Origin: Streptomyces sp. ATexAB-D23 | GTDB taxonomy: Bacteria; Actinomycetota; Actinomycetes; Streptomycetales; Streptomycetaceae | Assembly: GCF_000373645.1 (NCBI RefSeq) | Contig: NZ_KB892013.1 | Coordinates: forward strand, 412,722 to 476,721 | Direction of reading: 5' to 3' | Length of the DNA stretch: 64,000 nt | Shown: piece by piece, positions 17,579-27,313 of the stretch | How the letters are laid out: each line of letters begins with the position of its first letter | Numbering within the stretch: the first letter of the stretch is position 1 | Program-made: the position numbers and the translations under genes | Notes under the pieces: generated by a model | Database searches by the model: none | Told to the model about the DNA's origin: nothing | The model's input: only the letters and a program-made list of their open reading frames with translations

Positions 17579-17836
17579 GCGGGCCGGCTCAGCCGCTCAG
17601 CGCCTCGGCGAACGCCCGAGGCCACGCCCGAGGTGAACGTCGTACTGAGCGCCCTCTGCCACTGGAGAGCACCGGGCTCCGGTTCGGTGGTGTCCGGGTC
17701 CTCGCCGCGGCGGCCTTGCCGCTCTGCGGGTGGGTCGAGGACATCGCGGCGGGACGGCGGTCCCGGCTGCTGCCGTGAACGGGTGCGGGCCGGTCCCGGA
17801 CGTGGTCACGCGTCCGGGGCCGGCGTCGCGTACGGG
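17579..17836. other. Gene-less 258-base region between LysR and methyltransferase
   Basis: No supported gene. It holds the shared hairpin terminator (17789-17824). The rest has no start context or recognisable family in any frame. Confidence 0.5.
17789..17824. terminator. Terminator between convergent lysR and methyltransferase genes
   Basis: 14-bp stem (GCCGGTCCCGGACG with its partner, one G-U pair) and an 8-base loop TGGTCACG. It begins 13 bases beyond the methyltransferase stop and can act for both converging genes. Confidence 0.7.
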
Positions 17837-18556
17837 TCAGCCGGCGGCCAGGACGAACCACCGCGCGGGCAGGTCGATCCTGGTCCCGTCGGCCAGCGTC
17901 TCGGTCTGCGGCAGGACCGTTTCCCCGCTGTCCAGGGTGATCAGCCCGGCCGCCTTCAGCAGCTCCGGGACCTCCTCCTCGGCGGCGCTCGCCGGCTTGA
18001 GCCCGTGCTCGAAGACCCGGCGCAGCTTCACCGGGGGGCCGTCCGGGCCCTGCGCGGCCCGTTGCAGCACCTCCTTGGAGGCGGGCGTCAGCTCGGCCAC
18101 GAAGGCCCGGCCCCGCTCCCCCAGCAGGGTCGCCACGGCCGCCGCGACGGCCGGCCGGGCCTCGGGGTCGCTCTGGTGGATCACGGCCCGCATGTAGACG
18201 TTCGCGTCGCCGATCCGCTCGTGCAGGGCGCGTACGGCGTCCGCGTCGGTCAGGTCGAGCTGGGCGAACTCCGCGACCTGCCCGGTGTCGGCCCGCCGGG
18301 CGTGGTCGATCGCGGCATGCGAGAGGTCCACCCCGATCGCCCGGGGGAAGAGGGTGGCGAGATGGCGGGTCTGCGTACCGCTGCCGCAGCCGAGGTCGAC
18401 GACGGGCAGGGTGGCGTCCGCGTGCGGCAGGAGCAGCCGGCTGTGCGGTACGGCGCTCAGGGCGGCCTCCGCGTCCCAGATCGCCTCACCGGGCCGGTCC
18501 GACGTGGCCGCCCAGTAGCCTTCCCACGCCTCACGGTATTGCTCCGACACACCCAT
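17837..18556 (-). CDS. Class I SAM-dependent methyltransferase
   Basis: 239 residues. Glycine-rich SAM loop VVDLGCGSGTQTRHLA (about 55-70), acidic strand end GVDLSHAAI, and LDLTDADAV for the adenine site. It lacks a clear substrate-binding signature, so the methyl acceptor is unknown. ATG 18556 (MGVSEQY) is chosen over a GTG four codons upstream. Divergent from nothing nearby; the next gene upstream, on the same strand, starts after a 100-base gap. Confidence 0.83.
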   Translation of the reverse strand: MGVSEQYREAWEGYWAATSDRPGEAIWDAEAALSAVPHSRLLLPHADATLPVVDLGCGSGTQTRHLATLFPRAIGVDLSHAAIDHARRADTGQVAEFAQLDLTDADAVRALHERIGDANVYMRAVIHQSDPEARPAVAAAVATLLGERGRAFVAELTPASKEVLQRAAQGPDGPPVKLRRVFEHGLKPASAAEEEVPELLKAAGLITLDSGETVLPQTETLADGTRIDLPARWFVLAAG

Positions 18557-18656
18557 GCGTACTCCCAAGTCCCGTCGTGCACACTCACTTCGCTCAGCCA
18601 GGGACTACTGCCCCGAGTGGCCCCGGGGCAAGGGTTGGGACGCAACTGCCTTGTGA

Positions 18657-21104
18657 TTACCAGCCGTTCGTCAGCGGCCGGGACGGCCGGGAGAGTGCCA
18701 GCTCGAACCAGACGGTCTTGCCGCGCGCCGTTCCGCTGGTGCCCCACTCGCGGGCGAGGCTGCTCACCAGCACGAGGCCGCGCCCGAATTCGTCGTTCGC
18801 GGTGACTCCGAGGAGCGAGGCGGGGGCGGGCTCGTCGTCGCTGACCTCGCACAGCAGCGCGCCCGTGCGGACCAGGCGGAGCCCGATGTGGTGGGTGCGG
18901 CCGTGCTTGACGGCGTTGGTCACGAGCTCGCTGACCATCAGTTCGGCCGATTCCACCGCGTCGGGCAGCTCCCAGTCGAGCAGCTTGCCGCGCACCAGGC
19001 GGCGGGCCCGGGAGACCTCGCGCGGGTCGAGGGCGAGCTGCCACTCGGCGACGTCGTCGTCCCCGATCCCGTTGAGCCGGGCCATCAGCAGGGCGACGTC
19101 GTCCTTGCGGCCGCCCCTGGGGTTCAGGGCGCGGATGATGGTGTCGCAGGCGTCGTCCATCGACGCGGCGGGGTGGGCGGCGGAGGCGCAGAGCGCGGCG
19201 AGCCCGGCCCCGATGTCCTGGCCGCGCACCTCGACCAGGCCGTCCGTGCACAGGATCAGCCGGTCTCCGGGGCGCACCCGGACGGTGGCGGTCTCGAAGG
19301 CGACCTGGCCGACGCCGATCGGCGCCCCGGTCGGCAGGTCCAGCAGTTCGGCCCGGCCGTCCTCGGCCCGGACCAGGACCGGCGGGATGTGGCCCGCGTT
19401 GGCGATCTGGAGCTCGTGGCCGATGGGGTCGTAGACCGCGTAGAGGCAGGTCGCGAGGTACTGCTCGCCGAGGCGCTGGGCCAGGTCGTCCAGATTGCGC
19501 AGGAGCTGGGCCGGTGGCAGCTCCATGGTGGCCATGGTCAGGACCGCCGTGCGCAACTGGCCCATCATCGCAGCCGAGTTGAGCCCGTGCCCCATCACGT
19601 CACCGACGACGAGCGCGGTCCGCGAGCCCGGGAGCTTCACCGAGTCGAACCAGTCGCCGCCGATCCGGCCGAGCCGGGTGCCCGGCAGATAGCGGGTGGC
19701 GATGTCGCAACCCGCCATGCGGGGCTCGACGTTGGGCAGCATGCTGTCCTGGAGCGTCTCGGCGACGTTCTCCTGGTAGGTGTACATGCGGGCGTTGTCG
19801 AGTACGAGCCCGGCGCGGGCCGCGAGTTCGGCGCCGGTGGTGCGGTCCATGTCGTCGAAGGGCTCCCGGCCGGGGCGGCGCATGAGCACCATGAAGCCGA
19901 GCACCACGTCGCGGGCCTTGAGCGGCACGATGAGCAGCGAGCGGTGGGTGATCAGGGGCCTGAGGTCCCGCTTCTCGAACTCGCCCGAGATCCGGTTGCT
20001 CAGCTCCTCGCTGACGTAGGGCACGATGACCGGCTCGCCCGTGACCATGCACTGGAAGAACGGGGTGTGCTCGGGGAAGGCGATGGACTCGCCGACGGGC
20101 ACGGTGTCGTCCCAGCGGCCCGGTTCGTCGTTGTGCTCGACCCAGACGCGGTGCCAGACCGTGGTGACGTCGGGCGGCCCGTCGGGAAAGCCCTCGCCGG
20201 CCAGGACGGCGGCGCGCAGGTGTGTACCCGCGAAGTCGCTGAAGCGGGGCACGGCGGCGCTGGTGACCTCGCGGATGGTGCGTTCGAGGTCGAGGGAGGT
20301 GCCGATGCGGCCGCTGACCTCGTTGAGGAATTCCAGCCGCTCCCTGACCGCCGCGTATTCGAGGTCCAGCTCGGGCCGGGGCACGGCGCGCGGAGCCGCC
20401 GCCCCGTCGGCGGCGCGCCCCTCGCTCTGTGCCGGGATGCCTCCGGCGCGCTTCGGCACACCCCAGTCGGGGGTGACCGGGATGCGGTCGTGGTGGCTGA
20501 ACTCCAGGACCGGGTAGCCCAGTTCGAGGACCTGGGCGACGATTCTCGTGGCCTCCTGCACACTCATGTTGGGCAGGATCTCCGGCAGCCGCGCCGACAG
20601 CTCCGGGTAGCCCGGGAAGTCGGTGTGGGCGGCGAATCCGGGTGCGACGGTCCGGGTCCGGGCGTCCTCGCCGCCCTCCGCGCCCCTCAGTCGCGCGCCG
20701 TCGGCGGCGAGCACGAGCAGCCGTTCCGGGCCGGGCCCGACCAGCGGGTAGGCCCACCACAGCACGTCGATCCGGCCGCGGCCGGGGTCGTCCAGCCGGG
20801 CGCTCCCCGCCACCGGGTAGGCGAAGTCGCCGCTCAGCGAACTGTCGAGCACGGGCCCTGGATCGGCGCGCTCCGCTTCCGCCGATGGACCGTCACCCGG
20901 GGACAGCACTCCGGAGACCGGGAGGAGTTCACCGGCCGGGCAGCCCACCGCCTGCGCCCGGGTGATCCCGAAGAGCCTTCCGGCTCCGGTGGACCAGTGC
21001 GAGACGAGTCCGTCCGTGTCGACGACGACCACGGCCAGTGGTACCCGGCCCGCCGCGTTGTCACGCGGCTGTGGTGTTCTCTGCGGCGACACACCGAGGT
21101 CCAT
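18657..21104 (-). CDS. SpoIIE-type PP2C phosphatase with PAS, GAF and HATPase domains
   Basis: 815 residues, soluble. Order: PAS-like (about 20-110, VVVDTDGLVSHWSTGAGRLF), a further sensor stretch, GAF (about 255-430), SpoIIE/PP2C phosphatase (about 450-660, metal Asp in GGDWFD and GDVMGHG), and a GHKL kinase-like HATPase domain (about 690-810, N-box ELVTNAVKHG). The combination is the streptomycete form of a partner-switching regulator: the phosphatase dephosphorylates anti-anti-sigma (STAS) proteins, and the ATPase half resembles RsbW/SpoIIAB, which rephosphorylates them. No STAS or sigma gene is nearby. ATG 21104 has GGAG nine bases upstream. Confidence 0.9.
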   Translation of the reverse strand: MDLGVSPQRTPQPRDNAAGRVPLAVVVVDTDGLVSHWSTGAGRLFGITRAQAVGCPAGELLPVSGVLSPGDGPSAEAERADPGPVLDSSLSGDFAYPVAGSARLDDPGRGRIDVLWWAYPLVGPGPERLLVLAADGARLRGAEGGEDARTRTVAPGFAAHTDFPGYPELSARLPEILPNMSVQEATRIVAQVLELGYPVLEFSHHDRIPVTPDWGVPKRAGGIPAQSEGRAADGAAAPRAVPRPELDLEYAAVRERLEFLNEVSGRIGTSLDLERTIREVTSAAVPRFSDFAGTHLRAAVLAGEGFPDGPPDVTTVWHRVWVEHNDEPGRWDDTVPVGESIAFPEHTPFFQCMVTGEPVIVPYVSEELSNRISGEFEKRDLRPLITHRSLLIVPLKARDVVLGFMVLMRRPGREPFDDMDRTTGAELAARAGLVLDNARMYTYQENVAETLQDSMLPNVEPRMAGCDIATRYLPGTRLGRIGGDWFDSVKLPGSRTALVVGDVMGHGLNSAAMMGQLRTAVLTMATMELPPAQLLRNLDDLAQRLGEQYLATCLYAVYDPIGHELQIANAGHIPPVLVRAEDGRAELLDLPTGAPIGVGQVAFETATVRVRPGDRLILCTDGLVEVRGQDIGAGLAALCASAAHPAASMDDACDTIIRALNPRGGRKDDVALLMARLNGIGDDDVAEWQLALDPREVSRARRLVRGKLLDWELPDAVESAELMVSELVTNAVKHGRTHHIGLRLVRTGALLCEVSDDEPAPASLLGVTANDEFGRGLVLVSSLAREWGTSGTARGKTVWFELALSRPSRPLTNGW

Positions 21105-21203
21105 GGGGGAAGGCTCCTTCCTCACCGCGACATGCCGCGGCGCGTGACTCCACGGTACGGGGCGGCGACCGGCGTCCGTGGGTCATCGGCGGAATCACCC
21201 ACG

Positions 21204-21242
21204 GGGGTGGTGCGCCCGGCGCACTCGACGGCGCACCACCCC
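21204..21242 (-). terminator. Hairpin terminator after the MFS gene
   Basis: Perfect 12-bp stem GGGGTGGTGCGC / GCGCACCACCCC with a 15-base loop, starting 15 bases after the MFS stop on the minus strand. Confidence 0.75.
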
Positions 21243-21257
21243 TTGCCGGACGTGCGC

Positions 21258-23723
21258 TCAGTCCTCGTGCCCCAGCTGGAGGTCGCGCTCGGTGCGCCCG
21301 CCGCCGGCGACCTGGAGCACGGTGGCCACCGGCGGGTAGCCGGCCGCGATCACGGTGTACTCGCCGGTGGACAGGTCCACGAACCGGAACGCCCCGTCGG
21401 GCCCCGTGGTCACGGTGTCCACGACGTTGCCCGCCGCGTCCAGGAGCGTGACGCGGGCGTCCTCGACGGGCCGCCCGCCGCCGGCCCGGACGATCCCGCG
21501 CAGCACGGCGCCGCCGGCCAGCTCGATGTCCTGCCGGGTCTCCCTGGCCGCCTGCACGCTGACCGGGAGGGCGGCGGGCCGGAACGCCGGGGCGGAGGCC
21601 GCGAGGGTGTACTCGCCCGCCACCAGCTCCGTGATCACGTAGCCGCCCTCGCGGCCGGTGCGCGTGGAGGCGACGACCTCGCCCCGTACGTCGGTCAGGG
21701 TGACGGCCGCGTCCCGCACGGGCACGCCGTCGGCGGTCACCACCGTTCCGGCGAGCCGGCCCGCGCCGCCGAGCACCACGTCGAGTTCGACGGGCCGTTC
21801 GCCGACGGTGACGCTGACGGCCTGCGGCTGGTGGCCCCCGGCGGCGGCGATCAGGACGTACGAACCGGCGCCCGGCACGCTGAGCGCGTACCGCCCCTCG
21901 TCCCCGCTGGCGCCCCGGCCGACCTGCTGCCCCTGGACGTCGATGAGGGTGAGGGCGGCGCGCGGGACCTTCGTACCGTCCGGGTGCTGGACGCTGCCGG
22001 AGACCGGGACCCCGGAGAGGTATCCGGCGGACGTGGTGCCCGGGTCGGTGCGGGCGGAGGGGATCGCGGCGGGCTCGGCCGCGGTGGTCTCAAGACCGGC
22101 TGCGGTGGTTTCGGAACTGTGGGACACCAGCGGTTTCTCCTTGAGGAAGAAGGCGAAGAACAGGCCGAGCACGAGGACCGGCACGAGGTAGAGGAAGATC
22201 CGGGGCATGGCGTCGGCGTACGCCTGGATGTAGGCGTCCCGCAGGGCGGGCTCCATCGCGTGCACCAGCTGCGGGCTGATCGACTCGGGGTCGGGGAGCT
22301 CCACCCCGGAGGGCAGCCGCACGGCGAGCGCGTCGGCCAGCCGCCCCGCGAACAGGGTGCCGAAGACGGCGGCGCCGACGCTGCCGCCGATCTGCCGGAA
22401 GTAGTTGTTGGCGCTGGTCGCGGAGCCGAGGTCGGCGGGGCGTACGGAGTTCTGCACGGCGAGGACCAGCACCGGCATGACGAGCCCGATCCCGAGGCCG
22501 AGCACCGCCTGCGCGATGCTGTATTCGATGCGCGGGGTGTCGGTCTCCATGCGGGACAGCAGCCACATGCCCACCACGGAGACGGCGCAGCCCGCGATCG
22601 GGTAGACGCGGTAGCGCCCGGTGCGGGAGATGAGCTGGCCGGAGACGACGGAGGCGGCGACGATGCCGCCCATCATGGGGAGCATCAGCAGCCCGGACTC
22701 GGTGGCGGTGGCCCCGTCGACCATCTGGAGGAAGGTCGGCAGATAGCTGGCCGCGCCGAACAGCGCGACGCCGACGACCGCGCCGACCAGTGCCGTGACG
22801 TTGAAGATCGAGTCGCGGAACAGCCGCAGCGGGATGATCGGTTCTGCGGCGCGGCGCTCGACGACGAGGAAGAGCGCAGTCGTCGCGACGGCGCCGGCCC
22901 CCAGCCCCAGGATGGTGCCCGAGCCCCAGGCGTACTCCGTGCCGCCCCAGCTGGTCAGCAGCACCAGGAAGGTCGAGGCGGCGGCGAGCAGGGCGGCGCC
23001 GAGGATGTCGAGCCGGGGGCGCACGGTCGGCCGGGGGAGCTTGAGGACGACGGTGATCACGGCGAAGGTGACCAGGCCGAACGGCACGTTGATGTAGAAG
23101 CACCAGCGCCAGGAGGCGTGGTCGGTGAAGAAGCCGCCGAGCAGCGGGCCCGCCACTGAGGCGAGGCCGAAGGCCGCGCCGATGAGCCCCATGAACCGGC
23201 CGCGCTCGCGGGGCGGGACCACGTCCGCGATGATCGCCTGGACGCCGATCATCAGTCCGCCACCGCCGACGCCCTGGAGGGCCCGGAAGGCGATCAGCTG
23301 GTCCATGGTGCGTGACCAGCCGGCCAGCGCGGAGCCGACGACGAAGACGACGATGGCGAACTGGAAGACGCCCTTGCGCCCGAAGAGGTCACCGAGCTTG
23401 CCGTAGACCGGCAGACCGATCGTGGAGGCGAGGAGGTAGGCGGTGACCGCCCAGGACATCTTCTCCAGGCCGTGCAGCTCACCGACGATCTTCGGGAGCG
23501 CGGTGGCCACGATCATCTGGTCGAGCGCCGCGAGCAGAAGCGTGAGCATCAGCCCGACGAAGATCAGCCGGATGCGGCGCGGGTCCGCCTCGGTCCCACC
23601 GGGCGAGTCGCCGCCGGCGGCTTCCTTCGCGGCGGGCGGCGGAGGCGGAGCGGCCGCGGGCGCCGCTTCGGCGCCCTCCGGACCGCCCGGCTCGTCCTCC
23701 AACAGAGTGATGCCACCCACCAC
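21258..23723 (-). CDS. MFS (DHA2/EmrB-type) exporter fused to carboxypeptidase-regulatory repeats
   Basis: 821 residues in two parts. Residues about 50-530 are a 14-helix drug:H+ antiporter: [17 protein letters not shown] in TM1, the motif A loop [13 protein letters not shown] and the motif C region [10 protein letters not shown]. The remainder (about 560-821) is three repeats of a beta-sandwich like the carboxypeptidase-regulatory domain: [40 protein letters not shown] and [20 protein letters not shown], each followed by a G-x-Y(A/V/T)h strand. If the final transmembrane helix leaves the C-terminus cytoplasmic, the repeats face inside. GTG at 23723 has GGGGAG six bases upstream; a Pro/Ala-rich tail precedes helix 1. 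Confidence 0.88.
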   Translation of the reverse strand: MVGGITLLEDEPGGPEGAEAAPAAAPPPPPAAKEAAGGDSPGGTEADPRRIRLIFVGLMLTLLLAALDQMIVATALPKIVGELHGLEKMSWAVTAYLLASTIGLPVYGKLGDLFGRKGVFQFAIVVFVVGSALAGWSRTMDQLIAFRALQGVGGGGLMIGVQAIIADVVPPRERGRFMGLIGAAFGLASVAGPLLGGFFTDHASWRWCFYINVPFGLVTFAVITVVLKLPRPTVRPRLDILGAALLAAASTFLVLLTSWGGTEYAWGSGTILGLGAGAVATTALFLVVERRAAEPIIPLRLFRDSIFNVTALVGAVVGVALFGAASYLPTFLQMVDGATATESGLLMLPMMGGIVAASVVSGQLISRTGRYRVYPIAGCAVSVVGMWLLSRMETDTPRIEYSIAQAVLGLGIGLVMPVLVLAVQNSVRPADLGSATSANNYFRQIGGSVGAAVFGTLFAGRLADALAVRLPSGVELPDPESISPQLVHAMEPALRDAYIQAYADAMPRIFLYLVPVLVLGLFFAFFLKEKPLVSHSSETTAAGLETTAAEPAAIPSARTDPGTTSAGYLSGVPVSGSVQHPDGTKVPRAALTLIDVQGQQVGRGASGDEGRYALSVPGAGSYVLIAAAGGHQPQAVSVTVGERPVELDVVLGGAGRLAGTVVTADGVPVRDAAVTLTDVRGEVVASTRTGREGGYVITELVAGEYTLAASAPAFRPAALPVSVQAARETRQDIELAGGAVLRGIVRAGGGRPVEDARVTLLDAAGNVVDTVTTGPDGAFRFVDLSTGEYTVIAAGYPPVATVLQVAGGGRTERDLQLGHED

Positions 23724-23907
23724 GTGCCGCTCCCCTCGTCGCGCTGCCGCCCATTTCTCGCATCGTGCGACAAGCGAGGGCAAACGCGACGGGGGGCGCT
23801 GACGGCGCACTCAGGGGGCGTATCCCCCGGTGGGAGCCACTACGGCGCACAACCGCCCGGCCGCAAAGACCACCCGAACCGGTGAGGCCGGACCACGTGG
23901 CGGAGCG

Positions 23908-24381
23908 TCAGTTCTCGACCTCGGCGGCGAGGTTCTGCAGCAGCTCGTCGTAGATGCGGCCGAGCCCCTTGGGCGCGAAGGTCTTCTCGAAGAAGCCGCC
24001 GATGCCCCCGGCGCCGTTCCACACGGTCGAGACGACGGCCTTGGACTTGCCCTCGCCGGCCGGGGTGACGGTCCAGGTGGTGACCATCGAGGAGTTGCGG
24101 TCCTTCTCCACGAGCTGCCCTCCCCCATAGCCTGCGGCATGGGAGGTGCCCCCTGTCGGCTCGCTGACGTCGAGCAGGCAGTCGCGCACCCGCTTGCTGG
24201 TGGCCTGGAGCTTCCAGTGGACGAGGGTGCCCTCGCCGTCCCCGCCCTCGCGCACCTCGTACTCGCTGAAGTGGGCGGGCAGCACCTTGCCCCGGACCTC
24301 CTTGTAGTCGGCCAGCGCATCGAACACCGCCTCCGCGTCCGCCGCGATGATCCGCTCCGTCGTGGCTTCGACCTGCGCCAT
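23908..24381 (-). CDS. SRPBCC-family (START-like) protein
   Basis: 157 residues with the SRPBCC fold: N-terminal strand ERIIAADAEAVFDALADYKEV, a central WKL strand, and a long C-terminal helix (FEKTFAPKGLGRIYDELLQNL). It probably binds a hydrophobic ligand or takes part in polyketide-like or ligand-transfer chemistry; function not deducible. An Ala/Gly-rich insert (SHAAGYGGG) near 85 interrupts a beta turn and looks like an insertion relative to plain START domains. ATG 24381. Divergent from the radical SAM gene. Confidence 0.78.
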   Translation of the reverse strand: MAQVEATTERIIAADAEAVFDALADYKEVRGKVLPAHFSEYEVREGGDGEGTLVHWKLQATSKRVRDCLLDVSEPTGGTSHAAGYGGGQLVEKDRNSSMVTTWTVTPAGEGKSKAVVSTVWNGAGGIGGFFEKTFAPKGLGRIYDELLQNLAAEVEN

Positions 24382-24484
24382 GGCTGTTCCTCCAGCACTC
24401 GGTTGTTCCGGGTGTGCTGAGCCAACCACCTCGGGGGTCCCGCTCAAAATCCGGTCCGGGACGAAGGGGAGGAAACGATCAAGG

Positions 24485-24496
24485 GAACAAGTGTTC
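24485..24496. promoter_or_regulatory. SOS box (LexA-type operator)
   Basis: GAACAAGTGTTC fits the Gram-positive LexA consensus GAACRNRYGTTC at every position (flanks G and T). It lies 33 bases upstream of the ATG of the radical SAM gene, a normal operator position. LexA would repress this gene until DNA damage. Confidence 0.72.
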
Positions 24497-24529
24497 TATT
24501 CTCGGTCCAGAGCTACCGAGGAGGCGTCC

Positions 24530-25588
24530 ATGCGCTGGGACAATCTGGCCGAAAACAACGCCAACAACCCCATAGGCGGTACGGGTGCGCTCTTCGCCGC
24601 GGACGCGGTGACGACCCGGACCTTCGACACCCCCGAATTCCGGGGCATCACCTTCCACGAGATCCGGGCCCGCTCGATCGTGAACCGGGTGCCGGGCGCC
24701 TCCCGGATGCCGTTCGAATGGACCGTGAACCCGTACCGCGGCTGCACCCACGCCTGCGTCTACTGCTTCGCCCGCAAGACCCACAGCTATCTCGACCTCG
24801 ACACCGGGCTCGGCTTCGACTCGCAGATCGTCGTCAAGGTCAACGCCCCCGAGCTGGTCCGCCGCGAGATCGCCTCGCCGCGCTGGAACGGCGCGCACGT
24901 CGCGATGGGCACCAATGTCGACTGCTACCAGCGGGCGGAGGGCCGCTACCGGCTGATGCCAGGCATCCTGACCGCACTGCGCGACCACACGAACCCGTTC
25001 TCGATCCTGACGAAGGGCACCCTGATCCTGCGCGACCTGGAGCTGCTGCGGCAGGCCGCCGAGGTCACGGAGGTCGGCGTCTCGGTCTCGGTGGGCTTCG
25101 TCGACCCCGAGCTGTGGCGGACCGTGGAGCCCGGCACACCCTCGCCGGAGCGTCGCCTCGATGTCGTACGCACACTGAGCGAGCACGGCATCGGCTGCGG
25201 GGTGCTGATGGCGCCGGTCATCCCGCACCTCGGCGACAGCCCCGACCAGCTCCGGGCGACGGTCCGCGCGATCGCCGCCGCCGGGGCCACCTCGGTGACC
25301 CCGCTCGTCCTGCATCTGCGCCCCGGGGCCCGCGAGTGGTTCATGGAGTGGCTCGGCCGCCACCACCCGCACCTGGTGCGGCGCTACGAGCGGCTGTACG
25401 CGGACGGCGCCTACGCACCCACCTGGTACCAGCGCCGCATCACCCGGTACGTCCACGAGCTGGCGACCGAGTACGGCATCGGGCCCTCGCACCGCGGCAC
25501 CCCCCGCCGCCTGCCCGGACGTGAACCGCGGCCCCCGCAGGACGGCTCCGAGCCGGGCACCGGACCCACCCAGCTGACCCTGCTCTGA
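24530..25588 (+). CDS. Rv2578c-family radical SAM protein (SplB-like)
   Basis: 352 residues. The radical SAM cluster motif is CTHACVYCFARKTH (C-x3-C-x2-C, about 71-78), preceded by NPYRG, as in the spore photoproduct lyase/COG1533 group and mycobacterial Rv2578c. It binds a [4Fe-4S] cluster and SAM; the substrate is unknown, DNA or RNA bases being the common guess because SplB repairs thymine dimers. Start ATG 24530 follows GAGGAGG. The Pro/Arg-rich C-terminal tail (RRLPGREPRPPQDG) is unstructured. A LexA-type box upstream makes a DNA-damage role more likely. Confidence 0.88.
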   Translation: MRWDNLAENNANNPIGGTGALFAADAVTTRTFDTPEFRGITFHEIRARSIVNRVPGASRMPFEWTVNPYRGCTHACVYCFARKTHSYLDLDTGLGFDSQIVVKVNAPELVRREIASPRWNGAHVAMGTNVDCYQRAEGRYRLMPGILTALRDHTNPFSILTKGTLILRDLELLRQAAEVTEVGVSVSVGFVDPELWRTVEPGTPSPERRLDVVRTLSEHGIGCGVLMAPVIPHLGDSPDQLRATVRAIAAAGATSVTPLVLHLRPGAREWFMEWLGRHHPHLVRRYERLYADGAYAPTWYQRRITRYVHELATEYGIGPSHRGTPRRLPGREPRPPQDGSEPGTGPTQLTLL

Positions 25589-25720
25589 GCCGGCACCGCC
25601 CGAGCACACGGGCAAACGGGTCATCTCTCACCCCAACAGGTCCTCCCGTCCCCGAATCCGGGGAACATCCGGCGGGGGCTGCGCCCGGCGCAGCCGTGAT
25701 CCCCCACCACGGGAGGCCAT

Positions 25721-27313
25721 ATGACGAACCGTCCAGGAATGCTGCTCGCCGTCGGAGCGACGGTCGCCGGTCTGGTGACCGCCGCCCCGGCCCCGGCTGC
25801 GGCGGACACCGGCACACCGAGCACCGCACCGCTCGCCTGGAAGGACTGCGCGACGAAGTCGTACCCGACGCTCCAGTGCGCGACGGTGCGCTCGCCGCTC
25901 GACCACGACGACCCGGCCGGCCGCGAGGCCACTCTCGCCCTGACCCGGGTCCCGCACACCTCGAAGACCTTCCAGGGTCCACTGCTGGTCAACCCGGGCG
26001 GCCCCGGGGGCAGCGGTCTGTCGATGGCCGGTTTCGTCGCCGCCGCGCTGCCGAAGGAGGTGGCCGCCCAGTACGACGTGATCGGGTTCGACCCGCGCGG
26101 CGTCGGGAAGAGCCGGCCGGCCCTGGACTGCCTGCCCGGCTACTTCGACCCGGTGCGGCCCGACCCGGTGCCGCAGTCCCTCGGGGGCGAGCGGGTCAAC
26201 CGCAACCGCGCCCGTGACTTCGCGGCGGCCTGCGGCGAGAAGTACCCGGACCTGCTCCCGTACATGGACACGGTGAGCGCGGCCAAGGACCTCGACGTGA
26301 TCCGGCGCGCGACCGGCGCACGGCAGCTCAACTACTTCGGCTACTCCTACGGCACCTATCTCGGCGCCGTCTACGCCAAACTGTTCCCGGACCGCGTCCG
26401 GCGCCTGGTCCTCGACTCGAACGTCGACCCGGACGGCGTCTGGTACGACGACAACCTCGCCCAGGACTACGCGTTCGACACCCGGCACAAGGCGTTCGCC
26501 GCCTGGGTCGCGAAGTACGACGACACCTACGGCCTCGGGAGCGACCCGGCGAAGGTGGAGGCGGCCTGGTACCGGATGCGGGACGCGGTGAAGAAGCGTC
26601 CGGCGGGCGGGAAGGTCGGCGCGGGCGAGCTGGACGACACGTTCCTGCCGGGCGGCTACTACAACGGCTACTGGCCGGTGCTGGCCGAGGCGTTCGCCGC
26701 CTATGTCAACGACAAGGACGAGAAGCCGCTGACCGAGGCGTTCGAACGGTTCGCCGCGGTGGACGCGGACGGCGACAACGGCTACTCGGTCTATACGGCG
26801 GTGCAGTGCCGGGACGCCTCGTGGCCGGGCGACTGGAACGTCTGGCGCAGCGACACCTGGCGGGTCCACGCCAAGGCGCCCTTCATGGCCTGGGGCAACA
26901 CCTGGTACAACGCGCCGTGCGCCGACTGGCCGGTCGAGCCGCTGAACCCGGTGCGGGTCTCCAACCACGACCTGCCGCCGGCCCTCCTCTTCCAGGCCAC
27001 CGACGACGCGGCGACCCCGTACGAGGGCGGTGTCACCCTGCACCGCAAACTGCGCGGTTCGCGCCTCGTGGTCGAGCAGGGCGGCCCCAACCACGGCATC
27101 ACGCTGAGCGGCAACGACTGCCTGGACCGCTATCTGGCGGACTACCTGGCCAAGGGCACCGTGCCCCGCGCCGGGCGCGGCGACGTGGACGTGGTCTGCG
27201 CGAAGACCCCCGACCCGGTACCGGAGACCGCCAAGTCGGCCCGCCCGGCATCCCGGACCGACGCGGCCCTGCGGGGCACCACCCTGCACACGCTGCTGGG
27301 CTTCCGGGGCTGA
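25721..27313 (+). CDS. Secreted tripeptidyl-aminopeptidase-type alpha/beta hydrolase
   Basis: 530 residues. A signal peptide (about 1-28, MLLAVGATVAGLVTAAPAPAAA) exports it. The hydrolase core has GGPGGSG near 87 (oxyanion region), the nucleophile Ser in GYSYGTYLG, and late Asp/His in FQATDDAATPYE and GGPNHGI. The pattern matches the Streptomyces SlpD/SlpE and Tap family, which removes N-terminal tripeptides from secreted proteins, including transglutaminase activation. Start ATG 25721 follows GGGAGG. The gene stands alone on the + strand. Confidence 0.9.
   Translation: MTNRPGMLLAVGATVAGLVTAAPAPAAADTGTPSTAPLAWKDCATKSYPTLQCATVRSPLDHDDPAGREATLALTRVPHTSKTFQGPLLVNPGGPGGSGLSMAGFVAAALPKEVAAQYDVIGFDPRGVGKSRPALDCLPGYFDPVRPDPVPQSLGGERVNRNRARDFAAACGEKYPDLLPYMDTVSAAKDLDVIRRATGARQLNYFGYSYGTYLGAVYAKLFPDRVRRLVLDSNVDPDGVWYDDNLAQDYAFDTRHKAFAAWVAKYDDTYGLGSDPAKVEAAWYRMRDAVKKRPAGGKVGAGELDDTFLPGGYYNGYWPVLAEAFAAYVNDKDEKPLTEAFERFAAVDADGDNGYSVYTAVQCRDASWPGDWNVWRSDTWRVHAKAPFMAWGNTWYNAPCADWPVEPLNPVRVSNHDLPPALLFQATDDAATPYEGGVTLHRKLRGSRLVVEQGGPNHGITLSGNDCLDRYLADYLAKGTVPRAGRGDVDVVCAKTPDPVPETAKSARPASRTDAALRGTTLHTLLGFRG

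Noticed and set aside
18888-23159. A 1423-codon open frame on the plus strand across the SpoIIE and MFS genes
   Set aside because: It is antisense to two well-conserved genes, rich in Gly/Arg/Val/Asp with no family resemblance, and results from high GC with few stop codons.
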